Shown here piece after piece: positions 25,147-33,139 of a stretch of DNA of 64,000 nucleotides. Numbering within the stretch: the first letter of the stretch is position 1; each line of letters opens with the position of its first letter. The stretch is from Kribbella flavida DSM 17836. GTDB lineage: Bacteria > Actinomycetota > Actinomycetes > Propionibacteriales > Kribbellaceae. A program made the position numbers and the translations under genes. The stretch is from the NCBI RefSeq assembly GCF_000024345.1, contig NC_013729.1, positions 1,736,001 to 1,800,000 of the forward strand, in the 5' to 3' direction. The notes under the pieces were generated by a model. That model was given only the letters and a program-made list of their open reading frames with translations, was not told where the DNA came from and did no database searches.

Positions 25147-25891
25147 TCACCAGGCCACAGGGCCGAGGCGGTCGACGAAGATTCCGGTGGGCCCGTCGGC
25201 GTCGAGCGTCGCGAGGCGCAGGATCGAGTCGGTGCCCTCGGTGACCGTCAGCGCGCCGGTGTGATTGTTCATGTCGGTCGCGGCGAACTTCTTGGTCGCG
25301 ATCTCGCCGGGCGTGGCGAGGTTGAACTTGATGCCCGGCAGCGCCTGGGCGTACCGCACGGTGATCATGTTCAGCGCCGCTTTCGACGAGCTGTAGGCCA
25401 GTTCGTGGAATGCGGAGACAGGCTGATCCGGATCGGTCACCACGGCGAACGAGCCGACGCCGCTGGACACCATCACCACCCGGGGGTTCTGCGCCGCCTG
25501 CAGCAGCGGAAGGAACGCGTGCGTCACTCTGACCGGTCCGTACACGTTCGTGTCGTAGACGGAGTGGATCTCGTCGGCCGTCGCGTCCGCCGGCGGCACG
25601 CCCTTTCCGGGAGCGCCGGCGTTGTTGATCAGCACGTCGAGCCGATCGGTGTGCTCCTGCACGAGCCGGACCGCGTCGGCCACCGACTCGTCCGACGTCA
25701 CGTCCAGCGGGACCATCACCACGTTCACTCCTGCGGCAGCCAACTTGTCGGCCGCTGCCCGTCCCCGCCCTTCGTCCCGCGAGCCGAGGAAGACCGTCCA
25801 CCCCTGCTCACCGAGCCGCCGCGCTGCCTCGTACCCCCAGTCCTTTGTTGCCTCCGGTGATCAGCACCGAGGTCTGCTCCAAGTTCGTCAT
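25147..25891 (-). pseudogene. Short-chain dehydrogenase/reductase with a single-base frameshift
   Basis: The gene starts at the ATG at 25891 (MTNLEQTSVLITGGNKGLG, the NAD(P)-binding T-G-x3-G-x-G), but the frame then runs into a stop near 25808. One frame over, the normal continuation is present: YEAARRLGEQGWTVFLGSRD, then DVLINNAGAPGKG and the catalytic Y-x3-K in AYSSSKAALNMI, through to the end. The frames meet at a run of five C on the plus strand (25834-25838), where four would restore one ~247-residue SDR. So this is either a recent inactivating insertion or a base-call error. The intact product would be a cytoplasmic NAD(P)-dependent oxidoreductase of unknown substrate. Confidence 0.8.
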
Positions 25892-25963
25892 GCCCCCGAG
25901 ACGAGACACCCTCCGCCCCTGTGACACCTGTGACCACCTCACCACTCGTGCACAGTGGGTCCC

Positions 25964-26767
25964 ATGCCGTCCCCTACGACATGGCTGCAGCTCCCGGCGG
26001 AGGACCTGCCCCCGATCGCCGCTGCCCGGCCGGATCCGGAGGCCCTGGCGCGCGCGTGCGACGTACTGCGCCGGGCCGTCGGGACATCGGAGTCCTTGTC
26101 CTGGCCGGATCTGCCTGCGCAGAGCCCGTACTTCTTCGTGCACGTCTTCCTCGGCGTGCTCCCCGACATTCGCGCCTGGCACAGCGCGCACCGCGTACCG
26201 GAGGACGTCTCCCGTGCGACTCTGTCCGACCTCGGCGCCAAGCTCACCGCGCACCGGATCACCCACGGCACTGGCGGGCTCGACGAGCAGGACTGGCTCG
26301 TCCGGCACTTCTCCGGCACGCTCTACCGCCTCGGCCGGTTGCAGTTCGAGCGCACCCAGTACGCCGGTCAGCCCGTCCTCGACCTTCACGTCCCGGGCGA
26401 CGGCCCGCTGGACCCCACCGCCTGCGACGAGTCCCTCGCGGCCGCGAAGCCGTTCTTCGCCAGGCACTTCGCCCGCCAGCTCACGCCGGACCAGGCTGTT
26501 TGCCGGTCCTGGTTGCTGGACGAGCAGTTGGCGGAGTACTTGCCGGCGGACTGCAACATTGTCCGCTTCCAGCGCCGTTTCACCCTCGAGCCCGCGATCG
26601 ACGACGCCGACGGCGACGGCGACATCCTCCAGTCCGTCTTCGGGCATCGCCTTCCAGACCTCGACAGTCTCCCGCAGGTAACCCGTCTGCAGCGCGCGAT
26701 CGTCGGTCACCTGCGCGAAGGCCGGCACTGGCGTCTTCGGATCGGGCGCCTTCAGCTTCCTGCCTGA
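25964..26767 (+). CDS. Acyltransferase-domain protein (DUF5596/GNAT-like)
   Basis: About 267 residues. The helical N-terminal part (DPEALARACDVLRRAVG) is followed by YFFVHVFLGVLPDIRAWHSAHRVP, DWLVRHFSGTLYRLGRLQFERTQ, and VLDLHVPGDGPLDPTACDESLAAAKPFF. This is the pattern of actinobacterial proteins annotated as acyltransferase domain with a GNAT-like C-terminal half. The C-terminal section holds VCRSWLLDEQLAEYLP and NIVRFQRRFTL. The reaction is unknown. The start may be the ATG at 25964 or the GTG three codons earlier; neither has a clear ribosome site. Confidence 0.65.
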   Translation: MPSPTTWLQLPAEDLPPIAAARPDPEALARACDVLRRAVGTSESLSWPDLPAQSPYFFVHVFLGVLPDIRAWHSAHRVPEDVSRATLSDLGAKLTAHRITHGTGGLDEQDWLVRHFSGTLYRLGRLQFERTQYAGQPVLDLHVPGDGPLDPTACDESLAAAKPFFARHFARQLTPDQAVCRSWLLDEQLAEYLPADCNIVRFQRRFTLEPAIDDADGDGDILQSVFGHRLPDLDSLPQVTRLQRAIVGHLREGRHWRLRIGRLQLPA

Positions 26768-26783
26768 GCCGAATCGCCTGGGC

Positions 26784-27191
26784 TCAGTCCGAGTTGATCC
26801 AGGAGAAGGTTTCGCTCTCGGCGGGGATGCCGGCGGCCTCGCACCAGGTGGCGACGCGGCGGTGGTTCTCCTGCAGGGCGAGGTTGTCGCCGAGTTCGCC
26901 GGCGGCGACCAGCGCGTGGAAGCAGGCGACGAAGCGGTCGGCCGGCGTGCCGTCGAACGTCTGCCCGAGCAGCTGCTCGAAGTACGCGGTGAGCGGGCCG
27001 AGGGCGTCGTACGGGGCGTAGACGGAGTAGATGTACTCGCGCCCGGGATCGCCGGGCAGGGGCAGGTAGTCGTAACTTTCGGCGAAGGCGATCCCGCGCT
27101 CGCCGCGCTGCGCGTCGAGGGTGAGCCGGAGGCCGAACACGCAGTCGTTGCGGGTTCGTCGTACTTCCAGCAGCAGCTCCCGGCGATCCAC
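26784..27191 (-). CDS. Hypothetical protein
   Basis: 135 residues, soluble and acidic, with no signal peptide. It opens MDRRELLLEVRRTRNDCVFGLRLTL, has YDYLPLPGDPGREYIYSVYAPYD and ADRFVACFHALVAAGELGDNLALQENH, and ends SETFSWINSD. I do not recognise a family and see no catalytic signature. It stands 40 bases after the GH76 gene on the same strand and could be its distal operon member; the overall composition is coding-like. Confidence 0.55.
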   Translation of the reverse strand: MDRRELLLEVRRTRNDCVFGLRLTLDAQRGERGIAFAESYDYLPLPGDPGREYIYSVYAPYDALGPLTAYFEQLLGQTFDGTPADRFVACFHALVAAGELGDNLALQENHRRVATWCEAAGIPAESETFSWINSD

Positions 27192-27231
27192 CGAGCCAGG
27201 GTAGACACCGGGAGCAAAACCGCATCGCCGC

Positions 27232-28686
27232 TCAGGGCGTTGCGTTCAGCAGGTCGAGCGCGCTGTGCTGGCGGGCGGCGTCGAGCTTGTCGATCGGCCC
27301 GTACCAGCGCAAGCCGTACTGGTCCATCGCCGTCCGGTCGCTGGCGAACGCCCGGTCGGCCTGTCGGCGCAGGTACGCCGTGTACGGGCGATCGGCCAGC
27401 GCGGCGTTGAGCTTGCCGAGGCCGCGGACGTGTGCGCCCTTGAACGACGGGCCGTCACCACCGCAGTCGCCCGACTCGCAGGGCTCCCGCAGGATCCCGT
27501 CGGCGGTGTGCAGCGACGACGACGTGGTCGCCGCGTCGGCGAGCTGCCGCGCACGGGTCAGGTACGCCGAGTTGTTCGCGGCCTTCGACAGCTCGGTCAG
27601 CGCGCCGATCAGCACGCCCTGGTTGTAGGTCCAGGCGACGTCGCCGTTGTTCTTGCAGGTGGACAGGTCGATGCCGTCGTTGACCAGGTTCGAGCCGTTG
27701 ATCATCCCGGTCTGCTGGAACCACGTCCACCCCGCCTGCGCCCGCTGCAGGTAGGTCGTGTCACCGGCGATCCGGTTGTGCAGCGCGGCGCTGAGCTGGA
27801 TGTAGAGCGAGTTCGTGATCGCGTTCTTGTAGGTCTTGGCCTGGCTCCACCAGACTCCGCCGCCGCAGGTGTTGTCCCAGTACGCCGCCATGTGGTCGGC
27901 GTCCGCCCGGGCGGTCTGCAGGTAACGCGCTTCCCCGGTCAGGTCGTACGCCGCGATCCAGGCGAGTCCCCACCAACCGGTGTCGTCGAGGTAGTCGTTG
28001 CGGAACTGGCCCTGGTGGGCACCGAGGTTGAGGTCGTAGGTGCGCGCGATCGCGTACCGGTAGCTGCCCATCCCGGTCACCCGGGCGTTGTCGATGACGG
28101 CGTTCAGCGCGTTCGCGGAGTTCCACCAGCCGGTCGTGTCGAACAACCCGGTGCTGTAGTTGTAGAACTGCATCTGCGCGGTCGCGGCGGCTGTCCGCCG
28201 GTCGCCGGCGTTCCAGGTCGTGCGCGCCCACGGCGTACAGGCGATGTCGGGGCGGTCGGCGGCCTTGCCGCACGCGCGTAGGGCGCCGACGCCGTGGTTG
28301 TTCCAGTCGTCGACGTTGTACATCTGCGTGCGCCAGCCGGACTGCCCGGCCGGGATCGCGGTGCTGCCGAGCCGGCTGCCCGACGTCCAGGTCCGGCCGC
28401 CGTCGAACGAGCGGTCCAGCCACACCTCGTCACCTGGTGAGCCGGTGCTGATCGAGGCCCACCCCATCGCGTCGGCGTCGTCGAAGTGCAATCGCAGCGT
28501 GCGGCCGAACAGACTCGCGCTCACCGGTGACCGGTCTCCCGGCGACAGCGCCGGATCGCGCGCGTCGCAGTACTTGTTGCAGATCGTGGCCTGGGTGGAC
28601 ATCGTCACCGCCGGAGTGCTCGGGGGCGGGGTCGGCGCACCGAGCGGGGCCGACAGCGTTGTCAGGGCAAGCAGAGCAGCGAGCAT
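27232..28686 (-). CDS. Secreted glycoside hydrolase family 76 (alpha-1,6-mannanase-like)
   Basis: 484 residues from the ATG at 28686, with GGGAG upstream. A short signal peptide ([20 protein letters not shown]) leads to an ~110-residue module with paired cysteines ([12 protein letters not shown]), then the (alpha/alpha)6-barrel of GH76. Landmarks are [28 protein letters not shown], the paired catalytic-type Asp in [32 protein letters not shown], and [17 protein letters not shown]76 enzymes cut alpha-1,6-linked mannans such as fungal or actinobacterial cell-wall mannan outside the cell. A LacI-type AGCGCT operator-like site lies upstream. Confidence 0.88.
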   Translation of the reverse strand: MLAALLALTTLSAPLGAPTPPPSTPAVTMSTQATICNKYCDARDPALSPGDRSPVSASLFGRTLRLHFDDADAMGWASISTGSPGDEVWLDRSFDGGRTWTSGSRLGSTAIPAGQSGWRTQMYNVDDWNNHGVGALRACGKAADRPDIACTPWARTTWNAGDRRTAAATAQMQFYNYSTGLFDTTGWWNSANALNAVIDNARVTGMGSYRYAIARTYDLNLGAHQGQFRNDYLDDTGWWGLAWIAAYDLTGEARYLQTARADADHMAAYWDNTCGGGVWWSQAKTYKNAITNSLYIQLSAALHNRIAGDTTYLQRAQAGWTWFQQTGMINGSNLVNDGIDLSTCKNNGDVAWTYNQGVLIGALTELSKAANNSAYLTRARQLADAATTSSSLHTADGILREPCESGDCGGDGPSFKGAHVRGLGKLNAALADRPYTAYLRRQADRAFASDRTAMDQYGLRWYGPIDKLDAARQHSALDLLNATP

Positions 28687-28708
28687 CGGAATCTCCCTGG
28701 GCGGTGGA

Positions 28709-28724
28709 AGAGAGCGCTTGCATG
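28709..28724. promoter_or_regulatory. LacI-type operator-like site upstream of GH76
   Basis: AGAGAGCGCTTGCAT, centred on the palindrome AGCGCT (28713-28718), resembles operators of LacI-family sugar regulators, which are built around a central GCGC or CG step. The outer arms are imperfect. It lies about 27 bases before the GH76 start. No LacI gene is in the window. Confidence 0.3.
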
Positions 28725-28796
28725 GCAACGTAGGGCGCTGTGCGTAATCCGGTCAATACGTCACGTGAGGGAAACGGAGGACAGCCTCGCTATATC

Positions 28797-28815
28797 TATG
28801 CGAATCGCATATATT
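28797..28815 (+). promoter_or_regulatory. Operator and -10 box of the NTF2/MarR pair
   Basis: TATGCGA-A-TCGCATA (28797-28811) is a perfect 7-base inverted repeat around one base, in an AT-rich patch. A TATATT -10 box (28810-28815) abuts it and ends 7 bases before the ATG at 28823, implying a leaderless transcript. A protein bound at the palindrome would block the polymerase. The downstream MarR-family gene is the obvious candidate. Confidence 0.5.
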
Positions 28816-28822
28816 ACTCGGC

Positions 28823-29203
28823 ATGGAATCAGTCCTGGAATCAGCGCTCGATCGGTGGCACACGGCAGTCAACGAAGGGGATGTGGTCAAAGCCGAAGCG
28901 GCGGTCAGTGACCCGATCGTGGTCCTGGGCCCGCGCGGAGCGGGGCCGATCGGTCCCGGCGAGTTCGCGGACTGGGTGACCCGGTCCGGCATCCGGTTGG
29001 TGCCGCGGTCGTGGCATCCCATCAGCGAGCGCCTGATGGTGGTCGAGCAGGACGCGACCTGGCCGGACAGCACCGCGCCGACTCGGGTGGCCACGGTCTT
29101 CAGGGTCACCGGCGACGTGGTCTCGGCCGCTCTCCGGCTGCCGGACCTCGCCGCTGCCCTGGACCTGGCCTACATCTGCCGCGAACTGGCCGCGACGGAA
29201 TGA
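28823..29203 (+). CDS. NTF2/SnoaL-like protein
   Basis: 126 residues fitting the NTF2-like cone fold: a helical start (LESALDRWHTAVNEGDVVKAEAAV), VVLGPRGAGPIGPGEFADWVTRSG, and strands ERLMVVEQDATW, RVATVFRVTGDVVSAALRLPDL. Such proteins are small-molecule-binding or isomerase-type enzymes; no active site can be named here. The ATG has no Shine-Dalgarno sequence but a -10 box 7 bases upstream. The stop overlaps the start of the MarR gene (ATGA), so the two are co-expressed and the MarR protein probably regulates both. Confidence 0.7.
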   Translation: MESVLESALDRWHTAVNEGDVVKAEAAVSDPIVVLGPRGAGPIGPGEFADWVTRSGIRLVPRSWHPISERLMVVEQDATWPDSTAPTRVATVFRVTGDVVSAALRLPDLAAALDLAYICRELAATE

Positions 29204-29664
29204 GCGACACCGAAGCACCGGCACCGGATACGGGCCCTGGGCAAACACTGTTCGCCTTCGTCCGGCACTGGTCCCGGCGGTGGAACGCCGCCGGCGACGG
29301 GCAGGTGGCGCAGCGCGGACGTCAGGTCCTCGTCACCGAGGCCGTGCACGCCCTCAGCGGCCGGGGAACGGCGACGATCAACGCCGTCGCCCGCGAGATC
29401 GGTATCGACCAGAGCGGCGCGTCACGGCTGGTGAAGGACGCGGTCAGCGCCGGCTATCTGGCGCTGAGGCCCGCGGCTGACGACGCGAGGCGCCGCGACG
29501 TCTCGATCACTCCCGCCGGCCTGGAGCTGCTGCAGGACGCGCACCGCTGGCAGGAGACGATGTTCGACCAGCTCACCGAACGCTGGACGCCGGAGCAGAA
29601 GACCGAGTTCCATCGTGCGATGCGGAGCCTGCTCGACCGGTCGCACACGCTCGGGCCTGGCTGA
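29200..29664 (+). CDS. MarR-family transcriptional regulator
   Basis: 154 residues from the ATG overlapping the preceding stop. The winged helix is clear: INAVAREIGIDQSGASRLVKDAVSAGYLALRP followed by the basic wing ADDARRRDVSITPAGLELL. The flanking helices form the usual dimer interface. The palindrome TATGCGA-A-TCGCATA upstream of its operon is the likely operator, making this an autoregulated pair. The gene ends 3 bases from the stop of the convergent sigma-like protein. Confidence 0.82.
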   Translation: MSDTEAPAPDTGPGQTLFAFVRHWSRRWNAAGDGQVAQRGRQVLVTEAVHALSGRGTATINAVAREIGIDQSGASRLVKDAVSAGYLALRPAADDARRRDVSITPAGLELLQDAHRWQETMFDQLTERWTPEQKTEFHRAMRSLLDRSHTLGPG

Positions 29665-29667
29665 AGC

Positions 29668-31539
29668 TCACTTCATCAGCGGCGTGATGGTCCCGCCGGT
29701 GCTGAGGTGGCCGCTGACCCGGGAGGCGATCCGGCCGGGAACCGCTGCCACTGCACCGGGAACGGATTGCGAGCCGATGGTCAGCCGGTCCACGTTCCGG
29801 CTGCCGGCGGCGAGCAAGTACGTCGTACCGGTGGGCGAGGTCCAGGCGGTCGTGGCCAGCACGTTCTGGTCGAAGCGGCTGCAGATCGCCGTGTTCGTCG
29901 CGCGGCCGCCGGACAGTCCGGCGGGGAACAGCTTGACGCTGGCCCAGCCGCTGCCTGCCCAGCTGTCGGAGCGGGTGCAGACCCAGCTGCCGTAGGTGCC
30001 GTCGGGCAGTTGCTGTTCGGCGAATGTCCAGTTGTTAGCGGACTTGACGCCCCTGTCCTGCAGGGATCGCAGCCCGCAGACGGTCCGTGACCAGCCGACC
30101 AGCGCGGCCCCGCTCGTCGCCTCCCGCGGCGAACGCGCGGCACCGAACGACGGCGGCGGCAGGTAGGTGAGGTGCACCGGCGAGAGGCCGCCCAGGTGGG
30201 TCACCAGGAAGGAGTGCTTCTCGGCGATCGCTTCCGACGACCGCAGTTGCAGCGCGGGCCAGGACGAGCAGTCGCCGGCCGGCGGCTTGACCGGGCCGGT
30301 GATGCCGTCCGCCCAGGGCAGTTTGGCGGTCGGCGCGTCGGGGTCCTTGAGGTCGCGCAGCCCGACGGTCGCGACCCATGGCGCGGTCAGGAAACGCACG
30401 CCGCGCGGGACGTCGCTGATCGCGACCGCGGCGGCCGTCGTCACGTCGGCGTCGTCGGTCCGGGCCACGACCAGCTTGCCGCCGTCGCGATCCGTGTAGC
30501 GCGCGATCCGCCGGCCGTCGTGGAAGAGAACGACCGCCGCGCCGTCGACGTCACCGGCGTACAGGAGCTGTGGGGCCTCGGCCGGTGCGGTGGTGGACGT
30601 GCCGGCGACAGCGGTGATGAGCGTCCCGTCGCTCCACGCGTTGAGCGCCTTCGACAGCAGTTCGCGGTCGTCGACCCGACCGCCGCGCGCAGGCCAGGCC
30701 GTGAAGTCCACTCGCGCTGTGTCCCGCCACGCCACAGCCCCAGTACGCCGTACGGCGTCGGCGCTGAGCTGGCTCTTACCCTGCGTCACGGCGGACGTCG
30801 CCTCCGCGGGTTGGTCCCGGCCTGCGGTGAGCAGCAGCGAAAGCAGGATCAGCACCGCCAGGATCGTCGTGACGATGATGGCGACGGCTCGACCGCGAGC
30901 TCTCCGGCGCAGCAGGTCGGTGGGAGCGAGCCGGACCGCGCACGGGTCGAACACCTGCGCGTCCAGCGGCCCACGGGCACTGGCGACGGCGTTCTCGTCC
31001 AGCTCCGCCGCCTCGCGGATCGCTCCGGTGGCGTGATCGAAGCCCATCGCTCGCAGCTGGCGCTCCGTCTCGGCGACGTCGAGCCGCTCGATCCGGACCA
31101 GCGCCCAGGTCGCTCGGGCCTCCGGCGAACACCCGGCCATCACCTGGTCGAGTGCGAGGTCGTCGGCCGCGCCGGACCGGGGGAACAACCGAAGTCCCCA
31201 CACCTGCGGCAGCATCAGCAACGACGTCCGGGCGTGCGCCTGGCGGACGGCGTCCTGGACCACGCGGCGGCGGATGAAGTCGGCAGCGTCGGTCTCCCTG
31301 GCCAGCAGGCGCTCCAGCTTGCGCCGGTCGGGCAGGGCCCGCTGCACGACACCGTGCGCAGCCAGCACCCGGCGGTGCCGACCGAGCGCGGGCGGCAGGA
31401 TCAGGTAGGCCAGGCGCACCAGGGCCGGGTAGTTGGCCAGCAACGCCGCCTCGACATCGGCAGGTCCGATGGATCCGGTTTCGGCCGGTCCGGCATCGGT
31501 CGCCGTCCGCTCCGCCAGCGTCTGCACTCGACCCACCAC
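29668..31539 (-). CDS. Transmembrane protein with N-terminal sigma-factor-like domain
   Basis: 623 residues from the GTG at 31539, chosen because GAGGCGAG stands just upstream; the frame extends to 31659 without support. Residues ~25-180 resemble an RNA polymerase sigma-factor fold (ALLANYPALVRLAYLILPPALG, then RATWALVRIERLDVAETERQLRAMGF) but with changed region-2 and region-4 signatures. A single membrane helix lies at about 218-239 (AVAIIVTTILAVLILLSLLL). The remaining ~380 residues are outside the membrane, beta-rich, with cysteines (GDCSSWPAL, TVCGLRSL, WVCTRSDSW, TAICSRFD). I know this architecture only as uncharacterised actinobacterial proteins. A signalling role is inference. Confidence 0.6.
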   Translation of the reverse strand: MVGRVQTLAERTATDAGPAETGSIGPADVEAALLANYPALVRLAYLILPPALGRHRRVLAAHGVVQRALPDRRKLERLLARETDAADFIRRRVVQDAVRQAHARTSLLMLPQVWGLRLFPRSGAADDLALDQVMAGCSPEARATWALVRIERLDVAETERQLRAMGFDHATGAIREAAELDENAVASARGPLDAQVFDPCAVRLAPTDLLRRRARGRAVAIIVTTILAVLILLSLLLTAGRDQPAEATSAVTQGKSQLSADAVRRTGAVAWRDTARVDFTAWPARGGRVDDRELLSKALNAWSDGTLITAVAGTSTTAPAEAPQLLYAGDVDGAAVVLFHDGRRIARYTDRDGGKLVVARTDDADVTTAAAVAISDVPRGVRFLTAPWVATVGLRDLKDPDAPTAKLPWADGITGPVKPPAGDCSSWPALQLRSSEAIAEKHSFLVTHLGGLSPVHLTYLPPPSFGAARSPREATSGAALVGWSRTVCGLRSLQDRGVKSANNWTFAEQQLPDGTYGSWVCTRSDSWAGSGWASVKLFPAGLSGGRATNTAICSRFDQNVLATTAWTSPTGTTYLLAAGSRNVDRLTIGSQSVPGAVAAVPGRIASRVSGHLSTGGTITPLMK

Positions 31540-31598
31540 ATCTCGCCTCGACCCCGTTGACTTCCACTTCAACGAATGACCGGCCACCGCGTCACACC

Positions 31599-31642
31599 CG
31601 CCGCTCGCCCCGGTCACGAACAGCATCCGCCGGCGAGCGGCG
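31599..31642. repeat. 11-base inverted repeat upstream of tryptophan 2,3-dioxygenase
   Basis: CGCCGCTCGCC (31599-31609) and GGCGAGCGGCG (31632-31642) are perfect complements 22 bases apart, in the 146-base divergent region between the sigma-like gene and the dioxygenase gene. It could be an operator pair or a hairpin; I cannot tell which. Confidence 0.35.
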
Positions 31643-31652
31643 TACGGGCCGG

Positions 31653-31679
31653 GTGACAACCTGAAGCGGCAGCTATTCT
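31653..31679 (+). promoter_or_regulatory. Leaderless-type promoter of tryptophan 2,3-dioxygenase
   Basis: GTGACA (31653-31658) and TATTCT (31674-31679) are 15 bases apart, somewhat short. The -10 box ends 6 bases before the GTG at 31686, so the transcript would begin at the start codon. This fits the lack of a Shine-Dalgarno sequence. Confidence 0.4.
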
Positions 31680-31685
31680 CAGATA

Positions 31686-32537
31686 GTGAGCAGCCTGAGC
31701 AAGAGCGACGAAGGGCGTCCCGACGCCGACGCGGTGAGCGGCCGATGGGACGGCGTCGACGTGAACTTCGGCGAGGAGGGCGGCCGGCTCACCTACGGCA
31801 GCTACCTGCGGCTGCCGCAGCTGCTCGACCAGCAGCGGCTGGAGTCCGACCCGCCGGCGCACGACGAGCTGCTGTTCATCACGATCCACCAGGTGTACGA
31901 GCTGTGGTTCAAGCAGGTCCTGCACGAGATGACGGCGTCCCGGGACGCGATGCTGTCCGGTGAGCTGTGGCTGGCCCAGCACCTGCTGCGCCGGGTGCAC
32001 ACCATCGAGCGGACGCTGACCCAGCAGATCGACGTCCTGGAGACGATGACCCCGCAGGACTTCGGTCAGTTCCGGCACCGGCTGTCGCCGGCCAGCGGCT
32101 TCCAGTCCGTGCAGTTCCGGGAGATCGAGTTTTTGTCGGCGGCCAAGGACCCGGCGTTCGTGAAGCGCTTTCGCGGCCTGACCGACGACGAACGCGTCCG
32201 CCTGGAGCAGCGCCTCGCCGAGCCCACCCTGTGGGACGCCTTCCTCGTCGTCCTCCGGACCGCCGGCTTCGGCACCGACACCGACGACGACCTGCGCGAG
32301 GCCCTGCAGACCGTCGCCGCCGACCGCGGCCAGTACGGCGCCATCTGGGAGCTGGCCGAAGCTCTGCTCCAGCACGACGAGCTGGCCGCCGCCTGGCGCG
32401 CCCGCCACGTCGTCATGGTCGAACGCATGATCGGCACCAAGCCCGGCACCGGCGGCTCCTCCGGCGCCGGCTACCTCCGCTCCCGCCTCGACCTGCGCTA
32501 CTACCCCCAGCTCTGGGAGCTCCGCACGAGTCTCTAG
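31686..32537 (+). CDS. kynA: Tryptophan 2,3-dioxygenase
   Basis: 283 residues, the usual length. This haem enzyme opens the indole ring of L-tryptophan with O2 to give N-formylkynurenine, the first step of the kynurenine pathway. Typical blocks are LTYGSYLRLPQLLDQQ, HDELLFITIHQVYELWFKQVLHE, FRHRLSPASGFQSVQFREIEF, and near the C terminus GTKPGTGGSSGAGYLRSRL. The GTG start has no ribosome site but a well-placed -10 box. Kynurenine formamidase and kynureninase genes are absent from the window, so the downstream steps must be elsewhere or the product has another use. The stop overlaps, tail to tail, the response-regulator gene by 4 bases. Confidence 0.92.
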   Translation: MSSLSKSDEGRPDADAVSGRWDGVDVNFGEEGGRLTYGSYLRLPQLLDQQRLESDPPAHDELLFITIHQVYELWFKQVLHEMTASRDAMLSGELWLAQHLLRRVHTIERTLTQQIDVLETMTPQDFGQFRHRLSPASGFQSVQFREIEFLSAAKDPAFVKRFRGLTDDERVRLEQRLAEPTLWDAFLVVLRTAGFGTDTDDDLREALQTVAADRGQYGAIWELAEALLQHDELAAAWRARHVVMVERMIGTKPGTGGSSGAGYLRSRLDLRYYPQLWELRTSL

Positions 32538-33139
32538 AGCCAGCCGTTGTCCCGGGCGACGCGGAAGGCTTCGGCGCGGGTGGTGACGTCGAGCTTGCCC
32601 ACGGCGGCCGCCAGGTGGTTGCGGACGGTGCCGGGGGACAGGCTGGTACGCCGCGCGATGGTGGCGACCGGTGTGTCGAACTCGGCGAGCCGGAGTACTT
32701 CGAGCTCGCGCTGGGTGAGCGGGCACGGCGGTGCGGTGAGGGCGTCGGCGGCGAGCGCGGGGTCGACGTACCGGCTGCCGTTGTGGACGCGGCGGATCAC
32801 GTCGGCGAGCGTTCCGCCGGGGGAGCCCTTCGGCAGGAAGCCCTTCGCGCCCGCGGTGAGGGCCTGCTGGAGGTGTGGGGGCCGACCGCGGCCGGTCAGG
32901 ATGACGACCGCGCAGGACGGGAGGACTCTGGCCAGCTCGGCTGTCACCTCCAGTCCGTCCAGCTCAGGCATCTGCAGGTCGACCACCGCCACGTCCGGCC
33001 GATGGGCGCGCGCGGCCTCCACCGCCTCCCGGCCGTCTGCTGCCCGCGCGACGACGTCAAGGTCCTGCTCCAGGCCGAGCAGCGCGGCCAGGGCGTCGCG
33101 GATCATCTCCTCGTCGTCGGCGAGCAGGACGCGGATCAA
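32534..33139 (-). CDS. LuxR/NarL-family two-component response regulator
   Basis: 201 residues from a TTG at 33139 that overlaps the histidine-kinase stop (TTGA). The receiver domain has IRVLLADDEEMIRDALAALL, the phospho-acceptor Asp in VAVVDLQMPELDGLEV, and FLPKGSPGG with the conserved Lys. The C-terminal LuxR helix-turn-helix reads LTQRELEVLRLAEFDTPVATIARRTSLSPGTVRNHLAAAVGKL. It is the output of the kinase translated just before it. Targets are unknown; in such three-gene sets the membrane protein encoded in the same operon is often affected. Confidence 0.88.
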   Translation of the reverse strand: MIRVLLADDEEMIRDALAALLGLEQDLDVVARAADGREAVEAARAHRPDVAVVDLQMPELDGLEVTAELARVLPSCAVVILTGRGRPPHLQQALTAGAKGFLPKGSPGGTLADVIRRVHNGSRYVDPALAADALTAPPCPLTQRELEVLRLAEFDTPVATIARRTSLSPGTVRNHLAAAVGKLDVTTRAEAFRVARDNGWL

